Source: Deroplatys truncata
Lineage: Eukaryota > Arthropoda > Insecta > Mantodea > Mantidae
DNA: 64,000 nt
Assembly (NCBI GenBank): GCA_030765065.1
Contig: CM060990.1
Coordinates: forward strand, 464,674,321-464,738,320
Reading direction: 5' to 3'
Positions 32,756 to 43,965 of the stretch are shown piece by piece. Position numbers and translations under genes: made by a program. Within the stretch, counting starts at the first letter, position 1. Every line of letters starts with the position of its first letter. A model generated the notes under the pieces. It had not been told where the DNA came from, did not search any database, and saw nothing but the letters and a program-made list of their open reading frames with translations.

Positions 32756-33159
32756 TTAGTGTGTTACATGCAAATGACAGTTGTGTAGTCGTTTTAGAGG
32801 ACTATCTTGATTACAGACGGCGCTAGTTACGGATCTTCTTTCTTCAAGATCAAACTATGAAGTCTGTTCCGACACAAAGGCATCCCCACATCAGGCTCTG
32901 GGATGCCCCTTTTTCCTGGAGCAATGTAGGGATCTTATAATTTTTTAGACATTGGGGACTGAAACGTCAGACTCTTTAAATGGAATAAAGAAATAAGCGT
33001 TCATAGCGATAATAATAATAAACTTGATTGTCGCACTGAAGAGCGAAATAATACTTGGAAATAATTGCGATTGTTACGAATGCTTAAGTACAGGTTATAC
33101 AGGATCTATACACCATAACCCCAGGAAATATATTACACCTGCGCTTATAAAGACGGTTA

Positions 33160-33255
33160 ATGGGAAGGCTTGCCCTTATCCGGTAACTCACCTAACCGAG
33201 ATTCGAACTCGGGACCTCTCGAATGTGAAGTAGACACGCTACCTCGCAGGGAATC
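33160..33255 (-). repeat. tRNA-like block in the right arm
   Basis: Mirror of 25415-25500, with the B box as CCGAGATTCGAACTCGGG on the plus strand. This is cleaner than its left-arm partner. Confidence 0.6.
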
Positions 33256-34053
33256 TTGCTATTTATTTATTATTACCGTGGAGCGATGCGTGATCGTATA
33301 ATTTTTAGACATGGAAGTTGAAACACCAATCTGTTTAAATGGAATAAACAAATAAGCTTTCTTGACTATAATAATAATAATACATTTGATTGCCGCACTG
33401 AAGAAGGAAATAATACTTGGAAATAATTGCGATAGTTACGAATGTTTCAGTATAGTGTTCTACAGGATCTGTACATCATAACCTTTAGGAAAGATATTAC
33501 GCCTGCGCTTATAAAGGCGTCATTATTTATTTATAAATAACGTATCGCGTGTATCATTTAACTATAATTTTAGCGTAAAAAATAATGAAAAAGCAAGTAT
33601 TGCTTCTCTTCATATAGTTTTTCCTGGAGCGACATAGGGTTCCTGTAATTTTTAGGCCTTAGGAATTTCCAGTGCCTGTAGGGGAAATTCTGCTGCCCAT
33701 ATAACGCGCAGACTATTCTTTGAATGCATGTAATGCTAAAAACCCACTCAAGTGTTAAATTTGAAGCACTCCCAGGTATATGGGCGATGTTATCTCTTCT
33801 CAAATATGCTGTTAGGACTCCATCTATTAAGCCGTAAAGACATGCATCTATGATAGTCTTTTAAAGTGGAATTTCCGGAGATCTGGTTTTCCCTCTTCAA
33901 AGGGTGTACAACATATTTTTCAAGGGATTTGTAAACCACTATATAAATCGCTGGGGTCTCCGGCATAACGTATCAGTGAATTGGCAATTATGCTGCAGTA
34001 TTGTGCTGGCGCAAAGGAGAGAGAGTGCGCGTCCTGGCGCGGATGTGTGTGGT

Positions 34054-34279
34054 ACTTTACCGAAAATGACTGTTTTAAAGTCCCTGCCTATGAGCGTGCT
34101 TGCGTGATTGGTGGGGTACTTTATTGATAATGACTATTTTTAAGTCCCTGCCTATGAGCGTGATTGGGTGTGGTACTTTATCGGCAATGACTGTTTTAAT
34201 GTCCCTGCCTATGCGCGTGCTTGCGTGAGTGGGTGGAATACTTTATCGACAACGACTGTTTTAAAGTTCCCGCCTATGT
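34054..34279. repeat. ~65-bp tandem array in the right arm (4 units)
   Basis: Four units sharing TACTTTATCGGCAATGACTG or variants and AAGTCCCTGCCTATGAGCG. One more unit than the left-arm array. Confidence 0.8.
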
Positions 34280-35853
34280 TATTTTACTTCTGGAAGACCT
34301 CTGTATATCACCTCGATGTCTTTATATATTTTCTATTGGGTTTTATTTATGAGCGCTCATTAACTAGCGTTAATTAAAAGAGCAACAAGGGGAATGTTTT
34401 GTTTAGGGTACTCTCCATATTTCATTATTTATTTATAAATAACGTATTGCATGTATTGTTTCACAATTATTTTAGAGTGAAATAACGAAAAAAGGAAGTG
34501 TTGTTTCTCATGATATAATTTTCCTGGTGCAATGTAGGGGGTCTTATGATTTTTAGACTTAGAAATTCCCAGTGTCTGTAGAGAAAATCCACTCGCGTGT
34601 ATACGTCTGGGCTATTCTTTTGAATGCATGTATTGCTAAAAACCCACTCAAACAGTTATATTTGAAGCATTCACTTGTAGATGTTATATCTACTGAAGAA
34701 TGCTGTTAAGAACCCGGCTATTAAGCTGTAAAGACGTGCAGATGGTCCCGAAACTGGAAATTTTGCGTGGACCCTGGTTTACCGTCTTCAGCGATATACA
34801 ACATATCTTGCAAGGGGTGTGGAACTGAATAATTCATTATCGAATTTCTCGAAGACCACTGGTGTGCGTCTTTAGAAAAACTTTTAAAAGAATATCAAAT
34901 TTATATTTGAAGTCTTCATAATTGTTCGATCTCTCTGCTGGAGTAGTCAACATATCTTTCGATACGGAATGTTTTGAAGTCCTCTCCCAATGTTATTTAC
35001 ACCTTTTCGCGATACTTATATATTTTCTAATAGAGAAATGCATATTTGGAAAGGCCATGTATTTTTTAGCTTGAGTTCACGGTTCGATTTCCCGCTGGTA
35101 TTCAATATCGCTTTAGACATTGCATGGCTAAACAATCACGGGTCTGTTACAGTCGTCTTTTCATTTTTGTTATGTGAATAAAAAATAGAGCTTTTATTTA
35201 TGATCGTCCTTAACCGGTGTTAATTCAAAGAGCAACAAAGGGAATGTTTTGTTTAGGTACTCTCCATGTTTCATTATTTATTTATTTATAAATAACGCAT
35301 TGCATGTATTAATTAACTATAATGTTATTCCGTATTTATTTATTTTTCAGAGCCAACACTACGTGTAAACAAACCTTAGAAAAAATCTTGAAGCGCGAAG
35401 TTCCTTATCACCCTTTTAAATGATTTATGCTAGTTATTTCCTTGGAATAATAAATACCTATAATCGCCGCCTTCGTGCGTTAAAAACCCAAGATGGCTGG
35501 CTCCCGCCTTGTTCTTCCAGGTCGGAAGAGTGAACCTCCGCTGGTGCCCGCCAGAGCGCTGTGAGGAAGTGCCTGTCGCTTGAAACAGAGAGCCAGTCAG
35601 GAAGTACATATTAGAAGAAATGTAATAAGTTCCCTTCCATCCTGTATAGCTCGAAAAGAATCCTGCGTACTACATTCTCTGTCAGCTTAGTAAGGTGCTT
35701 GAAAGTTATAGATTGAAATACCAACATTTAAGCTATCAAACATAGAGCATAAAAGATGCGTTTTCATATATGATGTGGAGCAATGCTTCTTTCTCGTACA
35801 AATGAGTTAACAGGAGCAACCTTAGTCATACTTTTACTTTCTCTACCATGTAA

Positions 35854-35857
<4 letters not shown>

Positions 35858-35922
<65 letters not shown>
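35858..35922. repeat. (TA)n(GA)n compound microsatellite
   Basis: A TA run (35858-35892) is followed directly by a GA run (35893-35922). The Ser/Leu/Tyr frame across it is an artefact. Confidence 0.97.
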
Positions 35923-35926
<4 letters not shown>

Positions 35927-36314
35927 TATAACATTCCACCCAAAATTTCTAGTGAGATTTGTTTGAAAATACGTGTTTGGAGACCCCTTGGATCCAAAAG
36001 CATTTTAGAAAAAGGTCCACGCGCGCGTGTATGTATATATATATGCACATCATAACTAAAAAACGAAATGTCGAATGAATACTAACCGGGTATTAAGGTT
36101 GAGTGTCTTCTAAGGACACATGACGATTTTTCAGAAACTCTTCATACCCTAAAATACGCTGTGCATGGAAAATGTTTCGTTATTGTTTATTTTCTCAAAA
36201 ATGACTCCCAAAATTTTGATTAAAATGTCACATATTTAGGATATAAGTGGCAAAATATTGTGAGATTAGTCAGAAATTTACCAACCAAAAAATGTACATC
36301 TCTTTAAAGCATAC

Positions 36315-36330
36315 ATTTTATTTCAAGTAA
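36315..36330. repeat. SINE target-site duplication, left copy
   Basis: ATTTTATTTCAAGTAA, identical to 41736-41751 over all 16 bp. Confidence 0.9.
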
Positions 36331-36559
36331 CTCTAGTTGCCGAGATCGCGGGTTCAAACCCGGCGGAGGGTGGTGGATTTTTTCGGGCACAACAATCCTT
36401 AGCATGGCTTCATTCGGAAAGGAAGTACACCCGGTGGTTTAGTGTCTTAGATATACGGCACGGAAAAGAACCTCAAAACTTATAGAGGCCTCTGAGCAAA
36501 ATTTCCGGTCTTTCACGCCCAATATAAAATGGGACGCTAAGGACCATAATAGTATAGAA

Positions 36560-38149
36560 ATCGCAGGCTAAGAATCCCAACCGGCGGCTTTTGTACAGTA
36601 GCCAAACACTTGTTCCGTAACTCCGCTAACCGCAACCACCATAAACATCTTAGTGACCTCCATGTGCACGTGCACGTTGTTGCCGCAGTTTAAGATAGTA
36701 TTTGAAAGCAAAACTTTGCAGCTGATTACCGCATATACACAATACAATCATGTAGTTTGTCTTGCTTGCTTTGCACACAAATGCAGTAAATAACTATGCA
36801 TCGCATAATAATTACATTACATTTATGTTACAAACGCTTTCGAATATAACTGAGGACGATCTGAACAATATACTACGCTACAAGAATGGAAATGCATGTT
36901 AACATATCCGATAGAAACTTAGAAACATGTCCCGAATAAACCATGCATTGTTGCACTATCATTAAATAATTAAATACATAAATATGAATTTATTTTAAAA
37001 GGAACGTTTGCTCCCAAAGAAAATCATTATCTTTTATTGTTATTTATTCTAGTAGTTAATTTTTATAAATAAAGGTTTTATTTTTGCAGTTCTGCTTACT
37101 GTAATTATTATTGTGCGCGGAGCTATGGTGAAAGTATTCTTTATTTTGTTTGTCCTGCAACCACAGAATGTAGAAAAACCAAGTTCCTGGAAATGTAAAC
37201 AAAAAAGCACTAAATATGTAAAAGTTAAAAAGAAAAAGAAGTAACAGGTGAAAAAAGCAAAGCGAAGGCAACTCCTTTTGTCACTCTTGGGAGATAGGTG
37301 CCTTTTTGTACTTTTGAAAAGACAATAAATTTCCTTCATAACAATATTTTTATTAATATAAAGTTAATATAAGAAGAAATTGTGTATAGTTTAGGATGAG
37401 TAAGATTTATAAGCATGGCATTTCTGTTTACTTAAATGTATAGCTTTATTATAAAATGCAGGACAAGTAAATATACGAAAGACAAAGGTGAGAAAAAAAA
37501 TTCACGGGTTATATTCACATGATTATCTCTACTCACTTTTCCATAAATAACTTTTACAAAAGCTTATTCTTCTATCCGCTTCTTAAACGAGATAAACTTT
37601 CATAGCACATTTCGTTGTAATTATAAGGATACATAGGCTAAATGGATAGTCAGATTTTTAAAACCCAGATGACTTTGAAATTCTATGCTTTTAGCATAAA
37701 CATCAGGAAAATAGAAATAGGGACTTACCACTTGTAAAAAGTACAAGTATTTCAACATTCAAACCAATAGCAAAGAATTTCTCGGAAATGATTAACACAA
37801 TTTGACATAAGTTGTGTCCTTTAATGAGATTGCATTTTACACAGTAGGATTTTTTCTATCCCTTACAGTTTACCAGTTATACAAAAAGTTGAGAATGAGG
37901 AAGATTTGACAGGTTATTCTCAGAAAATAAAATTCAAGATAATACACATTTTACTTTTAATACAAATATCTTAAACATGTGGTGTTTTAATAAAAATCGT
38001 TATGGCTATTTTTGAGAAATTTAAAACAATAACGAACAATTTTCCTCCTAAAGGACTCTTTTCTACATATTGTGAGCATTACATACAAAAATCTGGCTTT
38101 GTTTATTCAATGCTTTGTAACTCTTTTCTTCGTGGTCCTGGCTACTGGC
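36560..38149. other. Interior of the TIR element, no recognised gene
   Basis: AT-rich. Short minus-strand frames at 37049-37339 are Phe/Leu-rich and unconvincing. The segment from about 37480 shares a GCAAAGAATTTCTCGGAAATG-type block and AAAATTCAAGAT with 42258-42540. Confidence 0.4.
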
Positions 38150-41100
38150 ACTCTTTGTAACCATCAACAACACCCGCGTACTACTAGTCTCCGCGTACAA
38201 CCAACCAGGCGACCTAGAAATAGACGACCTGGATGCACTCCTCAACCATCACCCACAGGTACTTCTCATGGGTGACCTAAACTGTAAGCACGCACTCTGG
38301 AACTGCCGCACCTCAAACACTGCCGGAAACAAACTCCTTCAATATGAGAATCGGTCCGACTTTATTATCTATGCACCCACTGACCCTACGTTTGTATCGC
38401 TCAACCGAAACCTGCACCCAGACATTCTGGATATAGCACTTGCCGGAAATATTGCCTTTAACATTGAGATCACCACAATTAATGATCTCCCCTCAGACCA
38501 CCTGCCAGTGATAGTAACCACCAGAGGCACCCTTACCCAAGACACTCAAGTACCGCACCACAACTTCAACAAGGCCGACTGGCAACTCTTTAGCTCCACC
38601 ATAACGGATCAGCTCAAACTAACGCCCATCACCTCAGAAGCAGAACTAGAACAAGCCACAGCACACCTTGAGAATACCATTAAATATGCCATATCGCGAG
38701 CCGCACCAATCAGCATCCAGAGCAATCGTAGCCCCGCCCCTCCCGCAGACCTAAAGCGCCTCACAGCACTGCGCAACAGAGCCAGACGCGCCTGGCAGCG
38801 CTCAAGACACTACGCTGACTTAGACGACTTCCGACGACGCAATGCTGCAGTGAGGGAATGCACTGCAGAGCACATTACAAACCAATGGAGTGCCACTCTT
38901 ACGAACCTTGATTTGGAAAACCAAACCGTCTGGCGTATCGCCAAATGCCTCACTAGGCAACCAATGTCTGTTCCTCCATTACACCTCAACCAACGCATAG
39001 CAACCACAAACACGGAGAAAGCTGAAGCCCTTGCAGACGCTCTCCAAGAAATCCTCGTGCCAAACCCTCAGCCGATTGACCACGCCTTCGTCGCAGATAC
39101 CCTGGCAATTACAACTGATTTCCGAACGCGCCAAACGCGTAACAAACTCCGAAATACCTGCCCCTCTGAACTTGCCTGGATGATCAAACACCTCCACAAC
39201 AAGAAGGCCCCTGGCCCAGATTCTATTCCTAACATTGCGCTGAAGCGTTTACCACTCGCCGCCCTTCAGGCGCTGTCCAACATCTGCAACTTTGGCCTAC
39301 AACAAGGATATTACCCTGAGCTATGGAAAAATGCCAAAATTCTACACTTTCCTAAAAAGAACAAAGACAACACGAACCCTAACAACTATCGACCCATCAG
39401 CCTACTCAACTCTCTGAGCAAACTACTGGAAAAGGTCATACTCAAACGGTTAAATGCACATCTTGCGCGACAGAATATCCTAATTCCAGAACAGTTCTGC
39501 TTCCGCGCCAAACACTCTACCACATTGCAACTCCTCCGTACCACTGAACACATCACGCAGGGGTTTAACGCGCGAAAAACCACAGGAGCCATATTCCTCG
39601 ATCTTGAGCGGGCGTTCGACCGGGTATGGCACGAGGGACTACTGCGTAAACTCAACCAATACAACTTCCAAGACATCGCACTCAAACTCATTGCCAACTA
39701 TCTACACAACCGCAAATTTCAGTGCTCTGTTAACTCCTCTCTCTCCACGCTCCGCCCAGTCCTGGCTGGGGTCCCCCAGGTAAGTGTACTGGGACCGGTC
39801 CTCTTCACAATATACATGAATGACATCCCAAAAACTAACAACACGCTCCTCTCACTCTATGCAAACGACACTGCCCTAATGGCACAGTCCGGTGACTTAT
39901 GGTACATTAATTCTCGCCTTCAGCGAGCACTTTCTGCACATGAGGAATGGCTGACCAAATGGCGCATTAAAGTCAACCCAACCAAGTCACAAGCTATAAT
40001 CTTCACCAAGCGGGTCAAACACCGCCAACATGCGCGAACGCTGCCACCAATACAACTATTTGGTACTCCCATAGCATGGACTAACTCTGTTACCTACTTA
40101 GGCATTAAGATGGACCAGGGCCTCACCTGGAAAGACCACGTAATTACCGTCCGCAGAAAATGCAATGCGCAGCTATGCAAACTATACCATCTTATCAACT
40201 ACAACAGTACCCTTCAGATTCGACTAGGCCTCACTCTCTACAAAACGCTACTCCGACCCATACTCACCTACGCGGCCCCCGTCTGGGGGTATGCAGCTAA
40301 AAGCCACATCAATACGCTCCAATCCCTCCAGAACAAAATCCTCCGTATCATAGCCAGGGTGCCCAAACTTGCACCTTCCAAACTCCTACACCAAGAACTC
40401 AGGATGCACACCATTGAGCAATTCATCAAAAAACTAGCAGCCGACCTGTACACTAACTGCACCAAGAGCACAAACCCCCTCATCCAAACACTAGGCACCT
40501 ATGAAACCACCATCAACAAACACAAACGACCACTAGCGCTATTTGACCGCAACCTGTCCGATGAAGTACCCATTGAAGATATCCTCGAACACTTAAACCG
40601 GTTTATACCTCCTTAGCTATGCCACATTCACACACACTATTAATACTCTTAAGTTGCAGGAAACCATACTGAACTGGAACTTTAAAACAACGGTCTGCCC
40701 CTGCCAATGCGCCAACCCATAAAGGAACCGTCTATAGGCCACCCACCATCACAGGAACACTGCAGCAGCAGCTCGGCAACCAAAGGTAAAATCCCGCCAC
40801 ACCTTTCATTACGATCACTTGCATGATGTTAACACCCGCGCCATACCATTTAATTTTAAGCCGAAGCTCATAACGCATCCCTGTCAATCCCACCCAACCT
40901 AACCCGTAATAACCACCGAGCGCCAGGCAGGGCCTGCCATGGCTGGCGCCGGTAAACCCAACCAGGCACGCCTGCATGTTCTGCATGCTCGCATGAGTAG
41001 TTTAACTTACTAACCGGGGTGCTTCCGCGGAACCCGACCATGTTTAACTCACATCTTTCTCCACGCACTAGCACGTCACTACTAACAAAGCACCCCCCTA

Positions 41101-41206
41101 GGTGCATGTTAGAACTAACAGCATGGGGAGACGATGTAGCCTCAGGATGATCGTCACCGGGGGCGGCGGGTGTGGAGCCGCCCCTTTAAAAAAAACGAAA
41201 AAAAAG
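38150..41206 (+). mobile_element. 5'-truncated Jockey-clade LINE (copy J1)
   Basis: Starts abruptly inside the endonuclease domain. The first base shared with the longer copy at 57064-62561 is near 38150, matching about 59530. Its ~590-bp 3' UTR matches that of the second copy (shared AACCGGGGTGCTTCCGCGGA or variants, and AACAGCATGGGGAGACGATG). It ends in an A-rich tail at 41188-41206. Such 5' truncation is usual for target-primed reverse transcription. I cannot see a target duplication. Confidence 0.88.
38154..40616 (+). pseudogene. Jockey LINE ORF2 (partial endonuclease + reverse transcriptase), long but catalytically altered
   Basis: About 820 codons stay open without interruption, unusual for this window, but there is no native start because the N-terminal endonuclease is truncated. 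Motifs: LLMGDLNCKHALWNCR (endonuclease), SDHLPV, NKKAPGPDSIPNIALKRL, NYRPISLLNSLSKLLEKV, FLDLERAFDRVW (motif A Asp), GVPQVSVLGP (motif B, with Gly to Val at the normally invariant GVPQGS) and LYANDTAL (motif C). The first catalytic Asp of YADD is Asn here, while the second copy has YGDD. The C-terminal thumb-like region (TYLGIKMDQGLTWKDHV) and the tail to IPP are complete. There is no RNase H, as expected for Jockey. The altered motif C implies a dead enzyme despite the open frame. Confidence 0.9.
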
Positions 41207-41696
41207 ACAGAAGGTCACTGTGGCCGGAGGGGTGGAAACTTAGTTCGTTTCCCAAGGCCTCTACATTTTAATCAAACTATTAAATGCTAATAACTATTAA
41301 ACACTGCTAAACTTACAAAATTGCACTAAGTAAAACACTATATAACTTCTCTGAAGGTTCATATATAAGTTTAACTAACAGACGGAAGAAAACTACATGC
41401 GAACAGTCACAGCTGCTAAAACGTGCTGAAATCGAAGAAACAACAGAAATGACGTTGCAACAACGCTTTGTTTTGGTGGAGCTAGTGAAAGGACCACGTG
41501 CTGTAGTTGGGGGATGGGAGGATCCTACTAATCAATTATAACAGCCCGGAAAATCATATTAGTTATAATTGTGACACCGGCCGTGAAAACCTACGTTCTT
41601 ACATGATCCTACTAATCGTTTACTGATGGGTTTGTGATTAGGTTTCAAAGCGTTCCGTTCGCTTTATAGCCGGCTGGGGAAACGTTGCCTACGACC
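41207..41696. other. Remainder of the TIR element after J1
   Basis: No coding potential. Contains two direct copies of AGGATCCTACTAATC-like and ATGATCCTACTAATCG sequence near 41519 and 41602. Ends in the right terminal repeat. Confidence 0.4.
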
Positions 41697-41735
41697 AGTA
41701 TACTTAAAGGGCGTCCATAAATAAAACTCAATTTA

Positions 41736-41751
41736 ATTTTATTTCAAGTAA
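41736..41751. repeat. SINE target-site duplication, right copy
   Basis: ATTTTATTTCAAGTAA. To its right the older repeat resumes (GTTTTATGGCATCAGCC). Confidence 0.9.
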
Positions 41752-43453
41752 TGTTTTATGGCATCAGCCATTTCGGAGATATCCGTTCATATTGGTCTGA
41801 ACTTTTCAATACTCTGTACTTTTTCTGACGTGCTGTCTTATTCAGGTTGTTTCCTGCGATGCTATGGCAACATTATGGAATTTCAAGGTCTAAATATAGA
41901 GACCCGCTTTTAAACATTTGACTAGCTTCGGTCTCCCAGATACCCCTTGTACCTACCACGGAATGTGTAATGAAACTATTTCTGCAAGAGTTTATCCCAT
42001 AAAAGATACGCTTCTGCAAGAACAGTAAGCAGAAGCAAAATAAAATTAACGATAGTGGGTAGAGAAAGTCATATGAATGTGACATCAGGTTCCAAAAGTT
42101 CGATGTGGAGATTTCGCTGATAATACATATTTTATGATCAGGGGCCTCCAAACATGTTATTTCCGTTGAAATCTTGATATCGAATTTTTGGTCGCATTGC
42201 AATACTTTCTCTATTAGGTACGTGGTCAACAAAGTAAAAATGACAAATGTTGAAAAAATCAAACCAATAATGAAGAATATCTCAGAAATGGATAATGCCA
42301 CGAAAAAGTTATTTGTAATACATTGTGTGTTATAAAGATTACATTTTTTTGTGTGTGTAGTACGTTTTAATCTATATCTTATGCTTTAACCGTTATGCAA
42401 AATTAACGAGAAAATTTCTTCCGAATGAAGGGGACTTGACAAGCTATTCCTATAAAATTCAAGATGTACAACTTATTTGTCATGAAAATATCTCAAATAT
42501 ATGGTCCTTTAATCAAAATCGTTAGTCATTGAAATATGAAAAATATTTCCGTGTAAAAGTACTTTGAGGTGGGGACTTTCTTGTAAATCTTCGTGTCGCA
42601 TCTTTGGAAGATATTGAACTAAGTACCAAGTTTGATATTTATGAAAAATTTCGTTTTGGGGTTAAACTGTTCACCCACAAGTGGACCTTTTTCTAAAAAT
42701 GTTTTTATCAATGGGACCTCAAAGGATGTATTTCTGGTGAAATCTGGACATCGAATTTTTGGGTGGAATGCAATACTTTCTCTAACGAGGTATGTTGTAG
42801 GGAAAGTAAAACTCTAGAGCTCTTTAAAACACACAATTTATTTTAGCACTTTTGTGGCATCAGCCATTTCCAAGTTACCAGTTGTAATATGTTTGGATTT
42901 TCCAATACTCTGTCATGTTCGACGTAGTTACCATTCAGTTCTTTCTCGCGATATCATGGGAAAATGTGGAATTTCTTGACTAGCGTATAGCGACCCGCTT
43001 TGGAACATTTGACAATAGCTTCGCTCTCTTGTATCCCTCTTACATGCACCTACAACGAAATGTGTAGTGAAACTATTTTTGCAAACGTTTCTTTCGATAA
43101 GCATGAAGTAGAAAAATAAGGTTCTGCAAGATTAGTTAATAGAAGCTACATAAAAGTAAGCGACAGCGGATAGAGAAAGTCATGTGAATGTAGCTCTTAA
43201 GATTCTTTTTAAAGTCGTCATGATTCAGTTATTTCCGGCGATTTGGAATTTTAAGGCCAGCATATAGCAACCCGCTTTTATACTTTTGACTCTCTCTTCG
43301 GTCTCCTGTATCGCCCTTGTACCTACAACGAAATGTGTAATGAAACTATTTCTGCAAACGTTTGTCTAAATTAACATGAAGTAGATTGAAAACTAAGTTT
43401 TTGTAAAAATAGCTTGTTGATAGAGAAATTCATGTGAATGTAACACATCTGAT
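41752..43453. repeat. Non-coding repeat with three ~250-bp units
   Basis: Three diverged units at about 41844-42095, 42930-43198 and 43220-43453 share GACCCGCTTT-type, ACGAAATGTGTAATGAAACT and AGAGAAAGTCATGTGAATGT blocks. A second motif pair (GACATCGAATTTTTGG, then GCAATACTTTCTCT) occurs at about 42175-42215 and 42747-42783. No protein domain is visible. The unit left of the nested stack (about 36120-36330) belongs to the same repeat. Confidence 0.7.
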
Positions 43454-43499
43454 GCTTTGTAATATGAACCTACTTAACCAGGCACAGGCACGCACACAC

Positions 43500-43760
43500 A
43501 CACATATTTCTTATCAGTGTTTAACGCCCTTTCTTACAGCATAGACACCACAGGTGGTGAAAACTAATGATACATGAAAGCAAGTAAAAACTGGAAAAGG
43601 AAATTCGGGAAGGAAACGTTCCAGATCTAAGTTTAGAGAACCTCTGAAGGAGAACCTGAAACAAACCTCAGGCAGGGAGGACGGTCCGGACGGGGTTTGA
43701 ACCGCGCATCGCCTGTTCTCAATACCATGCCTGAACAACATCGGCCACCTTTGTTGGTTT
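43500..43760 (-). repeat. tRNA-derived SINE, minus orientation
   Basis: On the minus strand a tRNA-like head (GGCCGATGTTGTTCAGGCAT ... GCGGTTCAAACCCCGTCCGG, a good B box) is followed by a ~190-nt tail containing CAGAGGTTCTCTAAACTTAG. The 75-codon frame over it is not a gene. Confidence 0.65.
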
Positions 43761-43814
43761 AACTGGGCAGTTCATATCGGAGGGTAATCCGTGAATACTC
43801 AAATAATCTCCGGG

Positions 43815-43965
43815 TTATTTGAGCTTAGAGTTGCCGATGAGACAAGGGAGGAGGGAAAAAAAAGAAAACCCTTCACCCAGGTAACTTACCCCAATCGAGA
43901 TTTGGTCTCGGATCATTCCGGATATAAATGCGTTACCTCCAAACCACAGAGGTAGGCTCAGAATA
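43815..43965 (-). repeat. tRNA-derived SINE fragment, minus orientation
   Basis: On the minus strand the A-box-like TGTGGTTTGGAGGTAACG and the B-box-like GAGACCAAATCTCG are followed by TTGGGGTAAGTTACCTGGGT and a T-rich segment. This resembles the tRNA-like blocks in the 12.5 kb element (GAGTTACCGG motif). Confidence 0.6.

Larger units (their letters stand above)
23131..35603. mobile_element. 12.5 kb inverted-repeat element with two convergent core genes
   Basis: The left arm 23131-27883 and right arm 30809-35603 are reverse complements over their whole length, with indels, around a 2925-bp unique core. The outer ends match as TTCCTGACTGGCTCTCTG, and flanking DNA is unrelated on the two sides. 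No clear target duplication is visible. Each arm contains an inward-facing promoter and first exon near its inner end, several tRNA-like blocks, repeated internal cassettes and a small tandem array. The core encodes one gene on each strand. I recognise no transposase, polymerase or integrase, so mobility is inferred from the bounded inverted-repeat structure. A large inverted segmental duplication is the main alternative. Confidence 0.8.
30809..35603 (-). repeat. Right arm of the 12.5 kb element
   Basis: Reverse complement of 23131-27883, ending GCCAGTCAGGAA at 35603. It differs by indels and substitutions over most of its length, but is almost identical over about 31680-32280 (mirror of 26400-27040). 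A C run (about 31107-31117) is unique to this arm. Confidence 0.85.
36557..41696. mobile_element. Insertion within the SINE: TIR element carrying a Jockey LINE
   Basis: Flanked by AGTATA on both sides (36551-36556 and 41697-41702). The left end GAAATCGCAGGCTAAG, then AATCCCAACCGGC, resembles the inverted right end (minus strand GGTCGTAGGCAACGTTTCCC, then CAGCCGGC), suggesting imperfect terminal inverted repeats of ~27 bp. Without the LINE the element would be ~2.1 kb. No transposase is recognisable. Part of the interior (about 37780-38040) resembles the repeat at 42258-42540. Confidence 0.6.
36331..41735 (+). repeat. tRNA-derived SINE (family A), copy 4, split by an insertion
   Basis: The head and body are at 36331-36556: B box GGTTCAAACCCGGCGGAGG, then the shared CTTTCACGCCCAATATAAAA and TGGGACGCTAAGGACCATAA blocks. 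The tail TTAAAGGGCGTCCATAAATA, then AAACTCAATTT, is found only at 41704-41735. Together the two parts make one SINE flanked by a perfect 16-bp target duplication, so 5.14 kb has been inserted into it. The A box is absent (5'-truncated). Confidence 0.87.

Noticed and set aside
23131..35603. LTR retrotransposon or Polinton/Maverick interpretation of the 12.5 kb element
   Set aside because: The long repeats are inverted, not direct, and no polymerase, integrase, ATPase or capsid-like frame is visible.
35854..36048. Frame with Ser-Leu and Ile-Tyr runs
   Set aside because: Produced by the TA/GA microsatellite.
37049..37339. Phe-rich minus frame that could be a membrane protein
   Set aside because: AT-rich chance frame without start context or conserved motif.
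39386..39697. Minus-strand frames opposite the Jockey ORF2 (also 38979-39197, 40268-40498, 59713-60126)
   Set aside because: Antisense shadows of a codon-biased coding strand.
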